DNA of 64,000 nucleotides, from positions 682,001 through 746,000 of the forward strand of contig JAHLEZ010000005.1 in NCBI GenBank assembly GCA_020726505.1, in the 5' to 3' direction. Positions 22,609-34,158 of this stretch are shown piece after piece (within the stretch, counting starts at the first letter, position 1; each line of letters opens with the position of its first letter). The notes under the pieces were generated by a model. The model saw nothing but the letters and a program-made list of their open reading frames with translations. It was not told where the DNA came from and did not search any database. The DNA comes from Leptodontidium sp. MPI-SDFR-AT-0119. Its lineage: Eukaryota; Ascomycota; Leotiomycetes; Helotiales; Leptodontidiaceae. Both the position numbers and the translations under genes were made by a program.

Positions 22609-25600
22609 ATGGCTCCTTCAGGGGACGCGATGGCGTAAGTACCCACCTCGAGATCGAACGCGACGCGACTTCAGAGCGCTGACTGATCCCAGGTTGAATA
22701 ACAGAATCGTCGTCAACCTGATCAGCGACGATGAGGATGAATCACGCCTACAACCGGTGGCAGACCGAAACAACTTCCTGCCTACAACCGCAGCCAGTTC
22801 CTCGAGGCAGCCGTCCCTCCCCGTCGCCTTTAATGGCCTACCTGACCCCGCCGAGTTCCCAAATAGAGCCAATACACTGCGTAGAGCTAGAGTATCTGGG
22901 ATGAATTCTCTGTCACAGTACGGATCGGCCCCTTTGGGTCCCCCTCGACAATCATCAGCGCACCCGAGCCCGCGCGTTAACGGGGTCAGCAAGCGTTCCG
23001 AACCCGACTATCCAGCTATCCAGCCTGCTGTGGCATATAGGGATGAGAATACCGGCATTGCAGTTTCTAGCAGTCGCGGTTCAAACGCCATGAATGCTAG
23101 AGTGAAGCGAAGGAAGCTAGAAATTGCAAAGCCACAGGCATTGTCAAAGATTGGACGGATTTCTTCAGCGCCAATACTCCCACCCGTGGTCACCAATGGC
23201 TCTGGGCGTATAGCTCCTCGAATGAGCAATGCTACCCAAGCAATTCTGCCAGCCAGTACTAGCAAACCTACAATAATCACAGGCGCCCTGCGAGCCGCAG
23301 CAAGCAGTCCAAGAGTTCTTGCAGATGGGCGAGGTATGGAGCTACCTGGTGGAATGCCCTCGGCGATGGAACCGGAGATGAAAATGGTTCTTGAGCAACA
23401 GGTACTTCCCCACGTCCATGCAGCGGTTCGCCCATATCGTGAAACCCTTACCCATGCCGAACGTACGGAGATTGGACGAACTGTTAGTATTCTCCCTCAG
23501 CCGTTGAAGGTTCTGTTTCATATTTCGATAATATCCTAACAATTCTGTAGGCAGCCTCAAAACTAGTGACTGTGCTGGGTCTCATGGCCCACTATATGGA
23601 AAACAACAAGACCATGACGCCAGCGTTTGAGAGAAAAGTGAAGCTGAATGCTTATCATTTTGTGAACCAGGGAGTCGAAAAGGTCGTGAAGCAAAGATTA
23701 CTAGAGGAAGATGCAAGTTCAGCAGCCAGACAAACTTCTCCCTCACAAGACAGTGCTATGGCCAATTATCGTAACAGCTTAAAGTCAAGCGCAGAGACGT
23801 CGGAAAATGGATTGTCACCACCAAGCGAGGACTTCGAGCAGACTCCGGTAATAAAGAAGCGACGTCGCGCCATTTCAGTTTCGACATCAACATCTTACAG
23901 CATCGATCACACCGATGCTGAGACAAATAAACAAAACGCTTCGGCCGATACATACCATGGACAGGGTGGAGCGACGTCTCGTTCACGCCGGGCCGCTGCG
24001 CAACTGCCTCGAGGAACATACCAGCTAAAGAGGCGACCTCGTAGATCGGTGGCAGAAATGGCACTGGTCCGAGGCACAGACAAAGAAGGTTTGGATGGCC
24101 GTGTCGGTAGAACTATTCAAGTCGCTCCCTCTCCCGCAACGGCTCAACCTGTTAAATCGGCTCCGACTCAGCAGGCAACCTCGTTCAAACCCAAACGACG
24201 CCGAAGAACAAAGCTTCAGATGGAAGAGGCTCGTCGTCTTGAGGCACAAAACTGTACTCCAGCTCGCACTCATTCACGTCCTCGTGCACAAAATGACTCG
24301 ACGGCTGCGAGCAGTTTTCAAGCACCTGCTCTGGCTCGAGGCAATATCGCTCGACCATACATACAGCAGCCGGTGTCACAGCCAATTCGCTACCTAGGAC
24401 CTGCAGTTGTTCCATCCGACGATGACCATTTGAAGCAGCCCTACATAAGCTCCGTTGTCTGGAGAAGGCTCAAACGGAGCCTTTCCAACCCAGCAATTGT
24501 GAAGCTTTTTTCGAAAGCGGAGCTTGACAGGCTCAAGACTGCCGCTCTACATGTCCCGTTCTCGCAAGAAGAGCTCAAGCTGCTGTATCAGACCCTTGTC
24601 GAGGAAAATCGTACTAAGCCGCCCATTAACGGCAATCCTGCTGTTCAGATCGTCCAGATCATGAAAGACAACGCTGTTCTAATTCCAAAGATCTTGAAGG
24701 CACTTCAGCACCCTAAGCGTGGTCGCCAGGAAAGCGAACTGCTTCGTACTAGGGATGCAGCAGCTGTTACCGATTTCTTGAAAGATGCTTCAAAGGCGAC
24801 CATTAATGTAGAAATTAAGATAACTATTGCGTTCCCACGCGATAAAAACCCCGATCACCTCATGGCGATGCTGAGAGATCGTGAAGTGTACGGAATGTCT
24901 CCTATGAGATCGCGTCAAGGCCGAAGCTCGTTCAAAGCTATTGCAAACCGCCACCTGGAAGATGCCCTCATTCGGCAAAGTGAGTGGACTGATTGCTCTG
25001 GGGACATATCTTCAATCACCTGGACAGGGCCAGACTCATTCATTGGTGGTGCGCTGGCTCACTCGGATACCCACAACATGCAATACAACAAACCAGGCAA
25101 CCTCCTGGTAGGATCGACGTCCCTTGACGTGGTCAGATCATATCCTGACCACAGGGTCGTCCGCCCTATTGTGGCTAACGAAGGAGACAAGGAGAATGCG
25201 AATGCACTAGAGTCGATGAGGACTACTCAGTCACCATGGCTGTACGAGTCGGTAGTCTCAACTGCTTATTGCGAGCTGAACGGGTTCTCTTTCACCGCAA
25301 GCTTTGATAAGACTGTTAAAGTTTGGTCCGCTTCTGAGGATGGCTCTGGCATGACTCTCCGCGGCACTTGGCCGCATCATGAGAAAGTAAACTTTGTCGC
25401 GACATCTCCTCACCATGATCGGATAGCTACCGCCACCGCTACTAATGGCAATGCCGTTCGTGTTTACAGCTTTGACAATAATGATATTTCACTATCTCCT
25501 TACGACGAGTATTGCGGCGATAGATCTGGCGAGCCCACCGATGAGATGGGAAATCACGCCAAATGGTCATACCAACCTGCCACCATGCAATGGGGAAAGT

Positions 25601-27151
25601 CACCTGGGGTTCTGGACTTTCTGCTCGTAGGATACTCACCTCGAAGTATCGCCGGCAATGATAGCGACGTTCCGGAGCTCAAGAAAAACACTGGGGAGAT
25701 TTGCCTCTGGAACACCGCGAATAAAGACCAGATTTTCATTGTTTCGGCCAAGACTCAGAATGTCTTTGAAGTTATCTGGCATCCCACCCAGCCGATTTTC
25801 CTCGCAGCGACTTCGCCCCATGGCCCTTGTGATTCTACCAAGACCCGAACTCAAATCAGAATATTCCATCAACAAGATACTGGCACCTTTACAAACGTAA
25901 AGACCCTGGATTGTCCTGCTATTGATGTCAACGAGCTAACGGTCAAGTAAGTTTTCCCTGTTACGAGACTTTCCGATAACTAACAATTTCAAGGGCGAAT
26001 AGTTTGGTTGAGTGCTTTGTAACTGCCAGTTGTACCGATGGCTTTACATATGTTTGGGACACTGCTCGCGGTGATCAGCCTCTCCATGCTCTTCAGCATG
26101 GCGGTGAGTTACCCTGCCCTACCACAACTATTACGGCTGCTAACAAGGACTAGAAACACTCGACAACCCCGACCCTGATGTTCCTCTCGATGTTGGTGAC
26201 TCGGGTGTCAAGTTTGCCGCATGGGGAAGATCTTCGGATCGTTTCTACACTGGTGGCTCCGACGGTGTTATCAAGGCCTGGAATCTTAAAGCTGCAACTG
26301 GAAGCATCTTCGTTAAAAATATCATGTCCATCTCTGGTGGGATTTCGACCGGAATTTTCAATGAAGACTGTTCGAAGTTGCTTATTGGAGATGCGACGGG
26401 CAAGATTTATTTCTTGAGCATCGACGACAGCGATATCAGGGAGGATTCGAAACCATCGGGCTCTGTTGCTAGGCACCCTCGTGCCGTTGGCAGCCAACTG
26501 TCGCGCTTGATCCGCCGGCCAAAGCTTGTCATCCCACATCCTGAGCCTGCACCTCCTCCAGGGTACGTTGTTGAAGCCGTCGAGAAGACAGGTGTAGAAA
26601 TTTCCCAAGAGTATCTCGCAAGCGGCCAACTCATTAGGGCATCTGAGTCATTCAATTTTGTCTACCAGGGACCGAACTACTTGCAGACGAATATCTTTAG
26701 GAGAGAGGCACACGTTAACGGCGATCCATCTCAACCCCTGATTGATGAAGTTTGGGCAGTCCAACAGTGTGTGATCAACAATCAACGAGCCTTACCGATA
26801 CATCCAAGATTGCCGAAGACTATCGCCCCGTCAAACCTTGCGCAGCATCAGAAGAATATCCAGAAGAACCAACATAGCTTCCGCTTGAAAACGCTTTTCG
26901 AATGGGACCCATCAAAGATCAGTCCCGAGCTGTGGGCATTGCTTGATTATGGACGATTATTAGACCTTGCTGAGGATACCTTATATGACCACTCCTATGA
27001 GCCTACTCCTCGATTTGGTATGTTCAGTGTTTGGAAGAAGTATTTGGTGTGGGAGCGGCAGACCAGGGATGGTGTATCAACAATAACCGAGGAAGGTGGA
27101 GGTTTCATCGAAGAAGAAGAAGTAGAAGAAGAAGATGCTCATCTGGATTGA
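22609..27151 (+). CDS. Large WD40-repeat protein of unknown function
   Basis: Exons 22609-22634, 22693-23482, 23551-25946, 25994-26103 and 26154-27151 encode 1,439 residues. The N-terminal half is low-complexity, basic and Ser/Pro-rich, with likely nuclear signals such as KKRRRA and KPKRRRRTK. A helical segment (about 560-640) follows. WD40 blades then run through the C-terminal half, for example FTASFDKTVKVWSAS near residue 856 and FYTGGSDGVIKAWNL near residue 1140. The tail is strongly acidic (runs of Glu). This resembles a conserved but uncharacterised ascomycete nuclear WD40 protein, possibly a chromatin or ubiquitin-ligase scaffold (inference only). The first exon is 26 nt and encodes MAPSGDAM; the start is supported by a good GTAAGT donor and in-phase join. 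Confidence 0.85.
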
Positions 27152-27403
27152 TCTTGGCGATCAACACTGCCGCTGTCATTGACTCTCCCTAATTCCAAAT
27201 GGTTGAACGACAGGAACGAATGAAGTGGCAATCGCGCTCGGTCGGCTAAACTGACTTCTGAGCAACGACACACACACATGTGGTCTGATCACGAGACCTT
27301 AGCTGATTTTGACGAAGGATGGAGAGTACGCATAGAACTATTTGATGGACGACAACGCGAGCATAGCGGACGGTTCTGAGAACGACATGGTGGAGTTTTG
27401 GCA

Positions 27404-27450
27404 TCATTGCATTGCATTGCATTGGATGGAAGGAAGGAAGGAAGGAAGGA
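27404..27450 (+). repeat. Microsatellites (ATTGC)n and (GGAA)n
   Basis: About four units of a 5-bp repeat are followed directly by about six units of GGAA, in the 3' flank of the large WD40 gene. Confidence 0.85.
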
Positions 27451-27936
27451 ATGCAGCAGCGAGCCATGAATGCTGGTAAGATAGATCGCAGCGTGTATTC
27501 CCACTTTCGCGATCTCTAGCTGTTGGCACGTCCAAGGATCCTGGGCTTCGGAACTGGAGTGGAACGAGATAAGGGCATGTACTGTACAAATATATCAATG
27601 GTTGCGTGCGCAGGCGGCAACTTTCTTGCTCCTTTTTAGATGAAACTCTGCAACTCTGCAACACCCCTACCTACATAGCACCTAGCTTGTATAATTACCT
27701 TAGCATAGTTTGAGATGCAGAGAGTCTGAGAGGAAGGAATTGACATGCTCGAGAGACACCTTCAGGTTCAAGTTTTGCGACATTAATGTGAACTGCATAT
27801 GAAAGGGCGTGTGACAAATCGAGGCAGCTATACACAAGACTAGAGCCAATTTTTAGGCTTTGAGCAGAAGGTAGACGAGTTGCGCACATCCTTGTCTCGC
27901 TTCCTGCGTTGGAGGACAACAAACATACCTCTCGTC

Positions 27937-27975
27937 CTCACTTAACGCTCTCACTTAACGCTCTCACTTAACAGC
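27937..27975 (+). repeat. 13-bp tandem triplicate
   Basis: The unit ctcacttaacgct occurs twice exactly, with a third copy differing at its last bases. Confidence 0.85.
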
Positions 27976-28166
27976 GTTGAAGACTTTGCAACACAAGAAA
28001 TATAACTTCTGTAGCTACATGCTGGTTTTTCTCTTGAACTCATATGATTATTTAAGGTGACATTGATTTGAATTTATGTAAGATCATAGCTGTTTTTGAA
28101 CATTCAAGTGAGTCTGAGTAACAACTTCTAAAAACTCAAACTCAGAAAAGCAACCATTATACTCGC

Positions 28167-28257
28167 TTTAAATATGTACACTTAGAGCTTGATTACTTGG
28201 CTATACTTGAGCTTACCAAGTAATCGAACTCAAGTTTAAATATGGACACACTGAGCT
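28167..28257 (+). repeat. Paired direct repeats enclosing an inverted repeat
   Basis: Two 23-bp direct repeats (28167-28189 and 28235-28257, beginning tttaaatatg) differ at about four positions. Between them lies the inverted repeat gattacttgg (28191-28200) / ccaagtaatc (28216-28225). The 91-bp unit is AT-rich. Confidence 0.7.
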
Positions 28258-28360
28258 GCTACATGCAGATCCAGACCCCATTCTGCATGCCAAGTATAGT
28301 ACCCTCACGAAGTCACACAATACACTACTTCTTTATATGAAAGCATCGTCGCAGAGTGTT

Positions 28361-28449
28361 ACAAACAGATGTAGATCACTTCAGTCTCGGCGATTACAGA
28401 ATGACACAAATGGATGCAGATCACTCTACGGTCGGCAACTACACTCAGA
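28361..28449 (+). repeat. Imperfect tandem duplication of about 40 bp
   Basis: The segments 28361-28400 and 28404-28449 share gat(g)(t/c)agatcact and tcgg(c)(g/a)a pieces in the same order. They read as two related peptide-like repeats in one frame, but no start or gene context supports coding. Confidence 0.45.
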
Positions 28450-28573
28450 GACCTAGAAACCGGGGTATAAACTTGACTCTCGCCCTCCTTTGTAAGTTCA
28501 CGCAAGCCTCCGAATCACTCTTTCCTTCACAAACACACACTACTCTACCGGAAACACATTCCTCAAAGTCAAA

Positions 28574-28994
28574 ATGCACTTCCCCACTACTATCGTGGGT
28601 CTCACAGCTATCATCGCCCTAGCCCTCGCAGCACCAAGCCCGAAGTTATCAATTAAAGTGTCCTCCATCTCATCAGCAATACGTAAATTCTCCCCGTCTC
28701 AGTCCTATTCAAGAGATAATTAACGGGCTTCGTGCATGCAGCATGCACCAGCAGGGCCGACTGCCCAGGCATATTCTGGGTCTGCTCACCGTACGATCAT
28801 ACCTGCCATTTCCGGCCAAAAGTTCAAGTAAAGGAGAATACGAGCGGGTATCCGCTCTGTCAGTTCGTACTACATTTCCATTCTCTTGAGATACTTCCTG
28901 TAGCGTGATCTGTGTGTGGTTGAGTAGTGATGTTTTCTTGACTGACTTGGCATTTGTAGATTGTGATGCGAAGGAAGAATCTCCATCACTTTAG
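28574..28994 (+). CDS. Small secreted cysteine-containing protein
   Basis: Exons 28574-28682, 28742-28858 and 28960-28994 give 86 residues. It begins MHFPTTIVGLTAIIALALAA, a clear signal peptide with likely cleavage after LALAA. The mature chain has five cysteines: PCTSRADCPGIFWVCSP, then HTCHF, then YCDA near the end. The splice sites (GTAAAT, CATGCAG, GTCAGT, TTGTAG) are all in phase. The exons are too short to have been noticed as open frames. No known enzyme motif is seen. Size, signal peptide, Cys content and a repeat-bearing neighbourhood fit a candidate secreted effector or antimicrobial-like protein, which is inference. An odd Cys count suggests a free thiol or a dimer. Confidence 0.72.
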
Positions 28995-29710
28995 ATTCCG
29001 CTAAAGGTTTTTACCATAAGCTATTGAGAAAGAAAATAGAATTAGCAGACAATACGTATACTGTTAACCTAGAGTGGATGTGTGTGCATAAGAAGTGCCT
29101 GAATAATCGGTGGCAATTTTAACTGTTGAAAAAGACGTGTCTGTTCTCGCTGCCAGCTTTGTGGCTGAGAAATGTCTCAGCGGAAGACTTTGTAGCTGAA
29201 GCTCCCTTGGTCAGAGTTAGAGCTTTTGATCGACTCAAGATGCCACTCAAGAGGCTTAACTTAGGCGGCGCCGGCTGGTACATCCAGTAAGGTGAGAGTA
29301 AAATCGCAGTGCTATAACTACTCATTCGCAAGTGCGGGTGTACACTAGGAACACTACGAGTAAATTCATGGAGTTCTAAGTGCGGATGTACTCTGAGCAC
29401 TCGGGATCCATATCCGAACAACCACATTGCCGACTGTTCATATTTCTCCCATCGATTTCTTAACTTGATAAAGATAAGCTCATCTGAATCTCCCGCCTGC
29501 GAAATAATTATAGATCCCTCACATCCGTTGGGTTCCGAAATCTCCTCAGAACGACATTCCTTTAGGGCTCGATATCGTGTATAAGTATGTGCTTCGTCTT
29601 CTTTACCTAGCCCCTTCATCTCTGCAGTACTACCAACCAATTCCCATTACATCTTCACATTTTTTCAAAATCTGCCTTCATTCCACTACAATTCAAAGTT
29701 CGATTAACAC
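28995..29710. other. Intergenic between secreted protein and hydrolase remnant
   Basis: A long minus-strand open frame (29119-29640) exists, but has no family signature and contains a short internal DNA repeat (aagtgcggrtgtac at about 29331 and 29380). I treat it as chance. The right part (29577-29700) looks like a promoter/leader remnant. Confidence 0.4.
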
Positions 29711-30533
29711 GCCACAATCCACCCCAGTGGCCAGAAAACCTTCTACTTCGACGATGATTTCAGGAATCCATGGACGCCCACCGAGACGATTCTCATCCAC
29801 CACGGATCGGGAAGAAACTCGAACTTCTGGTATAAGTGGATTCCCATCTTCTCCAAAAGATACCGCATCATACGTCGCGACGCTTTGGGACACGGGTACT
29901 CGAGTGCGCCGCCACTAGGCCATCCAAACATGATTGGTGCACTACTAGATGAAATCGTCGATACCCTCAACCAGCCTAAGATCGAAAAAGTCCAATATCT
30001 GGGCGAGAGTACAGGCGGCATCTTTGGCGAGTTCGTTGCGGCTCGAAATCCGGAACGGCTTCATAGTTTGTCTATCTGCGGCAGTCTACTCTTCCCATCT
30101 AAATCAGCGCAGGATATGCTAGCTGTTGGTTATGCGACTCCAGAAAAGGCTATTCGAGCTCTTGAATCGCGTGGCCGGGGCGAGGTTGTCATTCCTGTTC
30201 TCAAGACTGATCAGGGTGCGCCGGAAGGATTCATGGATTGGTGGCTTGAGAAGTTCACGATACCTTCTACTGAGGGGATTTGCGCTTATACGGAATTGTA
30301 TGTCGAGAAGACTTCAACGCTAGCCGAATCGTGCATAAGATCAATGTTCCTATGTTGTTGCTTACCCCTCCGCACTGTGTGCTTGTTGATATCGAGGATC
30401 AGAAACGGCTTGCACGAACTGTTAAACGGCACAACTGGAGATCATCGAAGGCCATGGACATGAAATCTATCTTGAGCAGGCTGAGATATGTCAAGAGAAG
30501 TTTTTGAAGTTCTTGGAAACGGTCAAGAGTTGA
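29711..30533 (+). pseudogene. Decayed alpha/beta hydrolase (enol-lactonase-like)
   Basis: A hydrolase-family sequence is spread over three reading frames. The first frame (29711 to about 30302) has the family's HHGSG oxyanion loop, ALGHGYSS and the GESTGG nucleophile elbow (Ser codon near 30008). The frame then shifts between about 30302 and 30314, continuing with HKINVPMLLLTP and VDIEDQKRLA. It shifts again near 30427, ending with EIIEGHGHEIYLEQAE (catalytic His region) and a TGA at 30531-30533. Each shift equals a one-base loss. The first frame has a TAA at 29705 and no ATG before 29930, so no start is visible either. A 26-nt intron would be needed to rescue the first break, which is implausibly short. 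Sequencing errors are the main alternative. Confidence 0.72.
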
Positions 30534-31585
30534 TTTGTGGGAATGCTCAGAATTGTTGGCTGGCCGATCTGCGGTCATGTGTGTGTTGAGCAGAGATAAG
30601 TCTTGTCAGGGTTGTTGCACTTCAGTAGCTTTCAGATCGCTTCAACTTAGTTTGTAATCCTGTATTGCATTCCCTTTCGAATCAATGTGTTCATTGGCTG
30701 TTCGGCCTGCTCCCCTTTTCCATTTTCTCTGTCACGCCTTCTATTGAATATGTGTTTTGTTTCTTGATAAGACATTCCTGAATATACGGGAATGAGATCG
30801 CATTCTCTGTCCTGTTATTTATTTTTAATTTTCAAAGAGACTTGATGTGGTGCTGGCAAGTTGCGCCGCGGAGGGTCATCGGCCTGGCTTTCTTTGTCTC
30901 GCTAAAGCAGGTAGGTGTTTTGTTTACTTTCCGGCTTGTCTGATCTCCATAGATAACACAGATAGACATCGCTCGAATAATCTAAGGGTCGATGCCGATA
31001 AATCTAGGTAGCTTTAGCGACTTGGCAAATGCCAATCACATCTCATATTTGAAGAGTAGTCTAGGCAGTCACATTACATACACGTTATCTCACAAGTCTC
31101 ACAAGCAAACAGAAGATATCAGATTATAATGTGTAATCGATTATAAGACGCAAGTTTAGATACATGCCATGCCAGTCCAGTTCCAGCGCGAGATATCTAG
31201 CTATGGACGATAGCTCGAGATTATTAAGGTAAGAGACACCCACTGCGCTATGAGTGACTGGATCAAATCCTTCCTCTTGATTTTTCATTCGGAAAATAAG
31301 AGGTCGAACGAAGAAGTGCTCAAGGAAGGCAAAGGCAAATGTGCTTGTTATGACAACGGACCCTTATGCTGTAACCCTAACCCTGGGCTTCCTTTTTGAG
31401 ATGCCCGGGTGAGGTATCGTGAACACCTAAACGCCGGCCGTAATGCAGATGTTGGTGATGGAAAAGAGCCCGGAAATTTGCACGTGAAAGTGCATTCGTG
31501 GGTCAGAGTATATGGAAAGTTGCAATCCAACCGAGTTGTGGTCGAGGAGGCTGTGTATTGCTCGTATTTCTTAGCAAACAGCTCT
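30534..31585. other. Convergent intergenic region
   Basis: This lies between the hydrolase remnant and the 3' end of the CID-RRM gene. It includes a short telomere-like taaccctaaccct at about 31372-31384, only two units. No gene is seen. Confidence 0.5.
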
Positions 31586-34158
31586 TCAACTGCGATGTCC
31601 TGGTGGAGGGGGTTGTGGTGTTGCTTGTGTAGCAGTTTGTCCTGGGAAGGTAAATCCAGGAGGAAACATCGGCATGCCGTTGGCAAGAGTTGGCATTGGG
31701 AAGGGAAAGCCACCTGGCATGCCAAAGGCCGGAACTGGAGGCATCGGGGTAGGACCACTGATGTTGGAATATCTATCCTTGCGATCATCATTTCGTCGGT
31801 CATCGCGATCTCCTCCGCGGCGATAGCGGGGGTTGTCGTCCTCATCGCGGTTACGACTAGATTTTGGACCACCGTGGCCACCTTGGTCGGTTCCCATGCG
31901 ACGACTGATAGCCTTGGAAGAAACTCCTTGACCGATCTCGATGTCAGGCTCCTCAACCACCATGCCTGACTCCATGGGCTTTCCACCACTGCCTCCATAC
32001 TCGGCACTGACCATCCACTTTCGATCGGCGTCAGTGAGCTTGCTGATCGGGATGATGCTGACACCAGTCTGGTAGTCGCTGCATTCACGTGGACCAAAGC
32101 CAACACCCCATCTCGTCTAGTAAAGTTAGCGTTTATTCAGTGGATGATGAGATCAATTGACCGAACCTACCCTCAACTGAGAATCTGGAGACCTGTTCTT
32201 TTCCATCGCATCCTTAGCTGCAATGGCATCCTGGCGGCTGATCATCTTGACGAAAGCATGTCGCTTGTCCTTATTGACAATGCATGTTTGGACTCGGCCA
32301 AACTGCGAGAAGAGACTCCTCAACTCATGCTCAGAAGAACTAGGATAATTAGCAGGGTTTGATATGTTATTGTTTGGTCTGGACTTACGTGACACCACCA
32401 ACAAAGAGAGTTCGGCTAAGCACTGTGATTGGTTAGAATAATTGTTTTGCAGGGAGACGATTTGGGAGCATACCTTTGATACTGCCTCTTGGGATAGTGG
32501 AATCATGACCAACCCATTTTTCCGGGCCGTTGCTCGATCCTGGAGGGCTTGGACTCTGACCCCGGCGTTGAGGGCTTCTCTGGCGATATTCGTTCCCACG
32601 GCCCCCAGCTCGACCTCCTCTACCACGGTCATCGTTACCTCGATTTCCAGGGGAGCCTCGATCATAGTCAAAGTGCTGCTCATCACGTCGGCGAGATGCT
32701 GGAGAGTCACGAGCATTCCATTCCGGCTTTGGGGAGCGGGATCGAGAACGACGACGGAAACGGCCTCCTTGTGGAGATCTGACAGCCTCCTTGTCATAAC
32801 CACTACGGTCACGTGATTCATCGGAATTACCACCCCAACCGTTCTGGGCGATGGCATTTTGATTCTGCGCCGCAAACGGTAGAGATGGAGGGATCCCGCC
32901 CGCACCTGGCAAAGGAGGAGCTTGACTACTCATAGCCGCAATGAGACCAGCAATCTTGTCAGGTTGGAAACCTTGGTCTGAGAGAGCTTTAATCAACATC
33001 AACTGCTGGTGAACAGCCGGGTCGAGTGCAGCTGGCGGCATTACTGGTGGCGCACCCACATACGGATTATTATTGGCATAGTTCTGAACACCATTGTTCG
33101 ATCCCTGAGTCTGTGGTGCAAAAGTGGCCGTTGGGGCTGGCACGTTTACAGGCAAAGGCATCGGAGGAAATGGGAGCTGATTCATAGCGGGAACTTGCTG
33201 GGCAGGATTATTCTGCGCATTTGATACATTGTACGAACTACCCATAGGTTGCGGTAAGGGGTTTGAGTTTGCAGGAGGAGCTGCGTTGTTTAGACGGGCT
33301 ATATTCGAGAGAGCCTCCAATATCGAGGAAGTGTTACGGACGGGGGCAGCAGGTGCTGGTTGTTGGCCAAGGAGGGATTTTTGGAGATCTGCTGGGGGAC
33401 TTCCTGGAGGAGTTGTAGTTTCATCTGCAGAAACGGAGGCTACTATTAGAGATTGAAGAGCAAGAATGAAATGTGGAGGAATATTGGTTGTCTTACTTTG
33501 TGCACTCAGCTTCTCTTTGAAAGAGGTGATCATTTGCAAGGGGAATGTCTGGCCCTTCTCCCAAATATCAAGGAGCTTTCTGATTTTTTCCTACAAGACA
33601 AAAAGACAAGAGTAAGTGGGGGTTTGTACTGGAAGAGGCCATGTGCACTGTAGATAGATTACATGGAGCCCAAGATCACAAAAATCTCGAACCCTACGAA
33701 CTACTGATCTCAAATATATGGGCTTACCTTTTGATCATCAGGAGCAGAGAGAATTATGTCGTTCATCAGGACTGGCAAAAGTTCCTTTACTCTATTGACG
33801 CCAGCGGCGAAAGTTCCGTCCTGAGCAGAATTGTTTATAGGTTGTCCGGCGCTCTTGGCTTGTTCTGTCCACTTGCGGACTACGGAATCTACAACGTATA
33901 ATACGCCTAGCTTGTGGGTTCCGGGGGCTTTCTTGAAGTGGGTGTAGAGCTTTTGGATGAGGACGGATTCGGACTGTCAGGTGGAAAGTGTTAGCATTCT
34001 GTATCAAGAGGGGCGAGGAGCCAGCCGTAAGTGCTTACCTGGACATTTGCTGTGCAGAGGGTGGTGATGCTGGTAATGCGAGTGCCAGAGACTCCAGGAG
34101 GTTTCAACGATAGCATAGCTTGCAGGCTAGCCTCAAGTTCTGCTACTGCGGAAGACAT
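31586..34158 (-). CDS. SEB1: Nrd1/Seb1-type RNA Pol II CTD-interacting, RNA-binding protein
   Basis: Minus-strand exons 34158-34039, 33973-33728, 33590-33497, 33424-32474, 32422-32389, 32339-32171 and 32116-31586 encode 714 residues. Residues 1-150 form a CTD-interacting domain (for example KLYTHFKKAPGTHKLGVLYVVDSVVRKW). A Pro/Gln/Asn-rich then Arg/Ser-rich linker follows. The RRM has RNP2 LFVGGV on a 34-nt exon and RNP1 RHAFVKMI, then TRWGVGFGPRECSDYQ, typical of Nrd1/Seb1. The C-terminus is Gly/Pro/Met-rich. Family members couple Pol II CTD phosphorylation to RNA sequence recognition in termination and 3'-end processing. The 72-bp piece 33425-33496 is stop-free and in frame. It has a GTAAGA donor, a TCTAAT branch and a CTGCAG acceptor, so I treat it as an intron. 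Confidence 0.9.

Larger units (their letters stand above)
27152..28573. other. Repeat-bearing intergenic region before the secreted-protein gene
   Basis: No gene is supported. It contains an (ATTGC) run and a (GGAA) run near 27404-27450, a 13-bp triplicate at 27937-27975, and AT-rich DNA with direct and inverted repeats (28167-28257). An imperfect duplication lies at 28361-28449. This is the least gene-like sequence of the first half. Confidence 0.5.

Noticed and set aside
29119..29640. 173-codon minus-strand open frame
   Set aside because: No domain, internal DNA repeat and location in the flanks of two plus-strand loci. Likely chance.
31372..31384. Telomere-like taaccctaaccct
   Set aside because: Only two units, internal to a normal gene region. 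Not evidence of a chromosome end.
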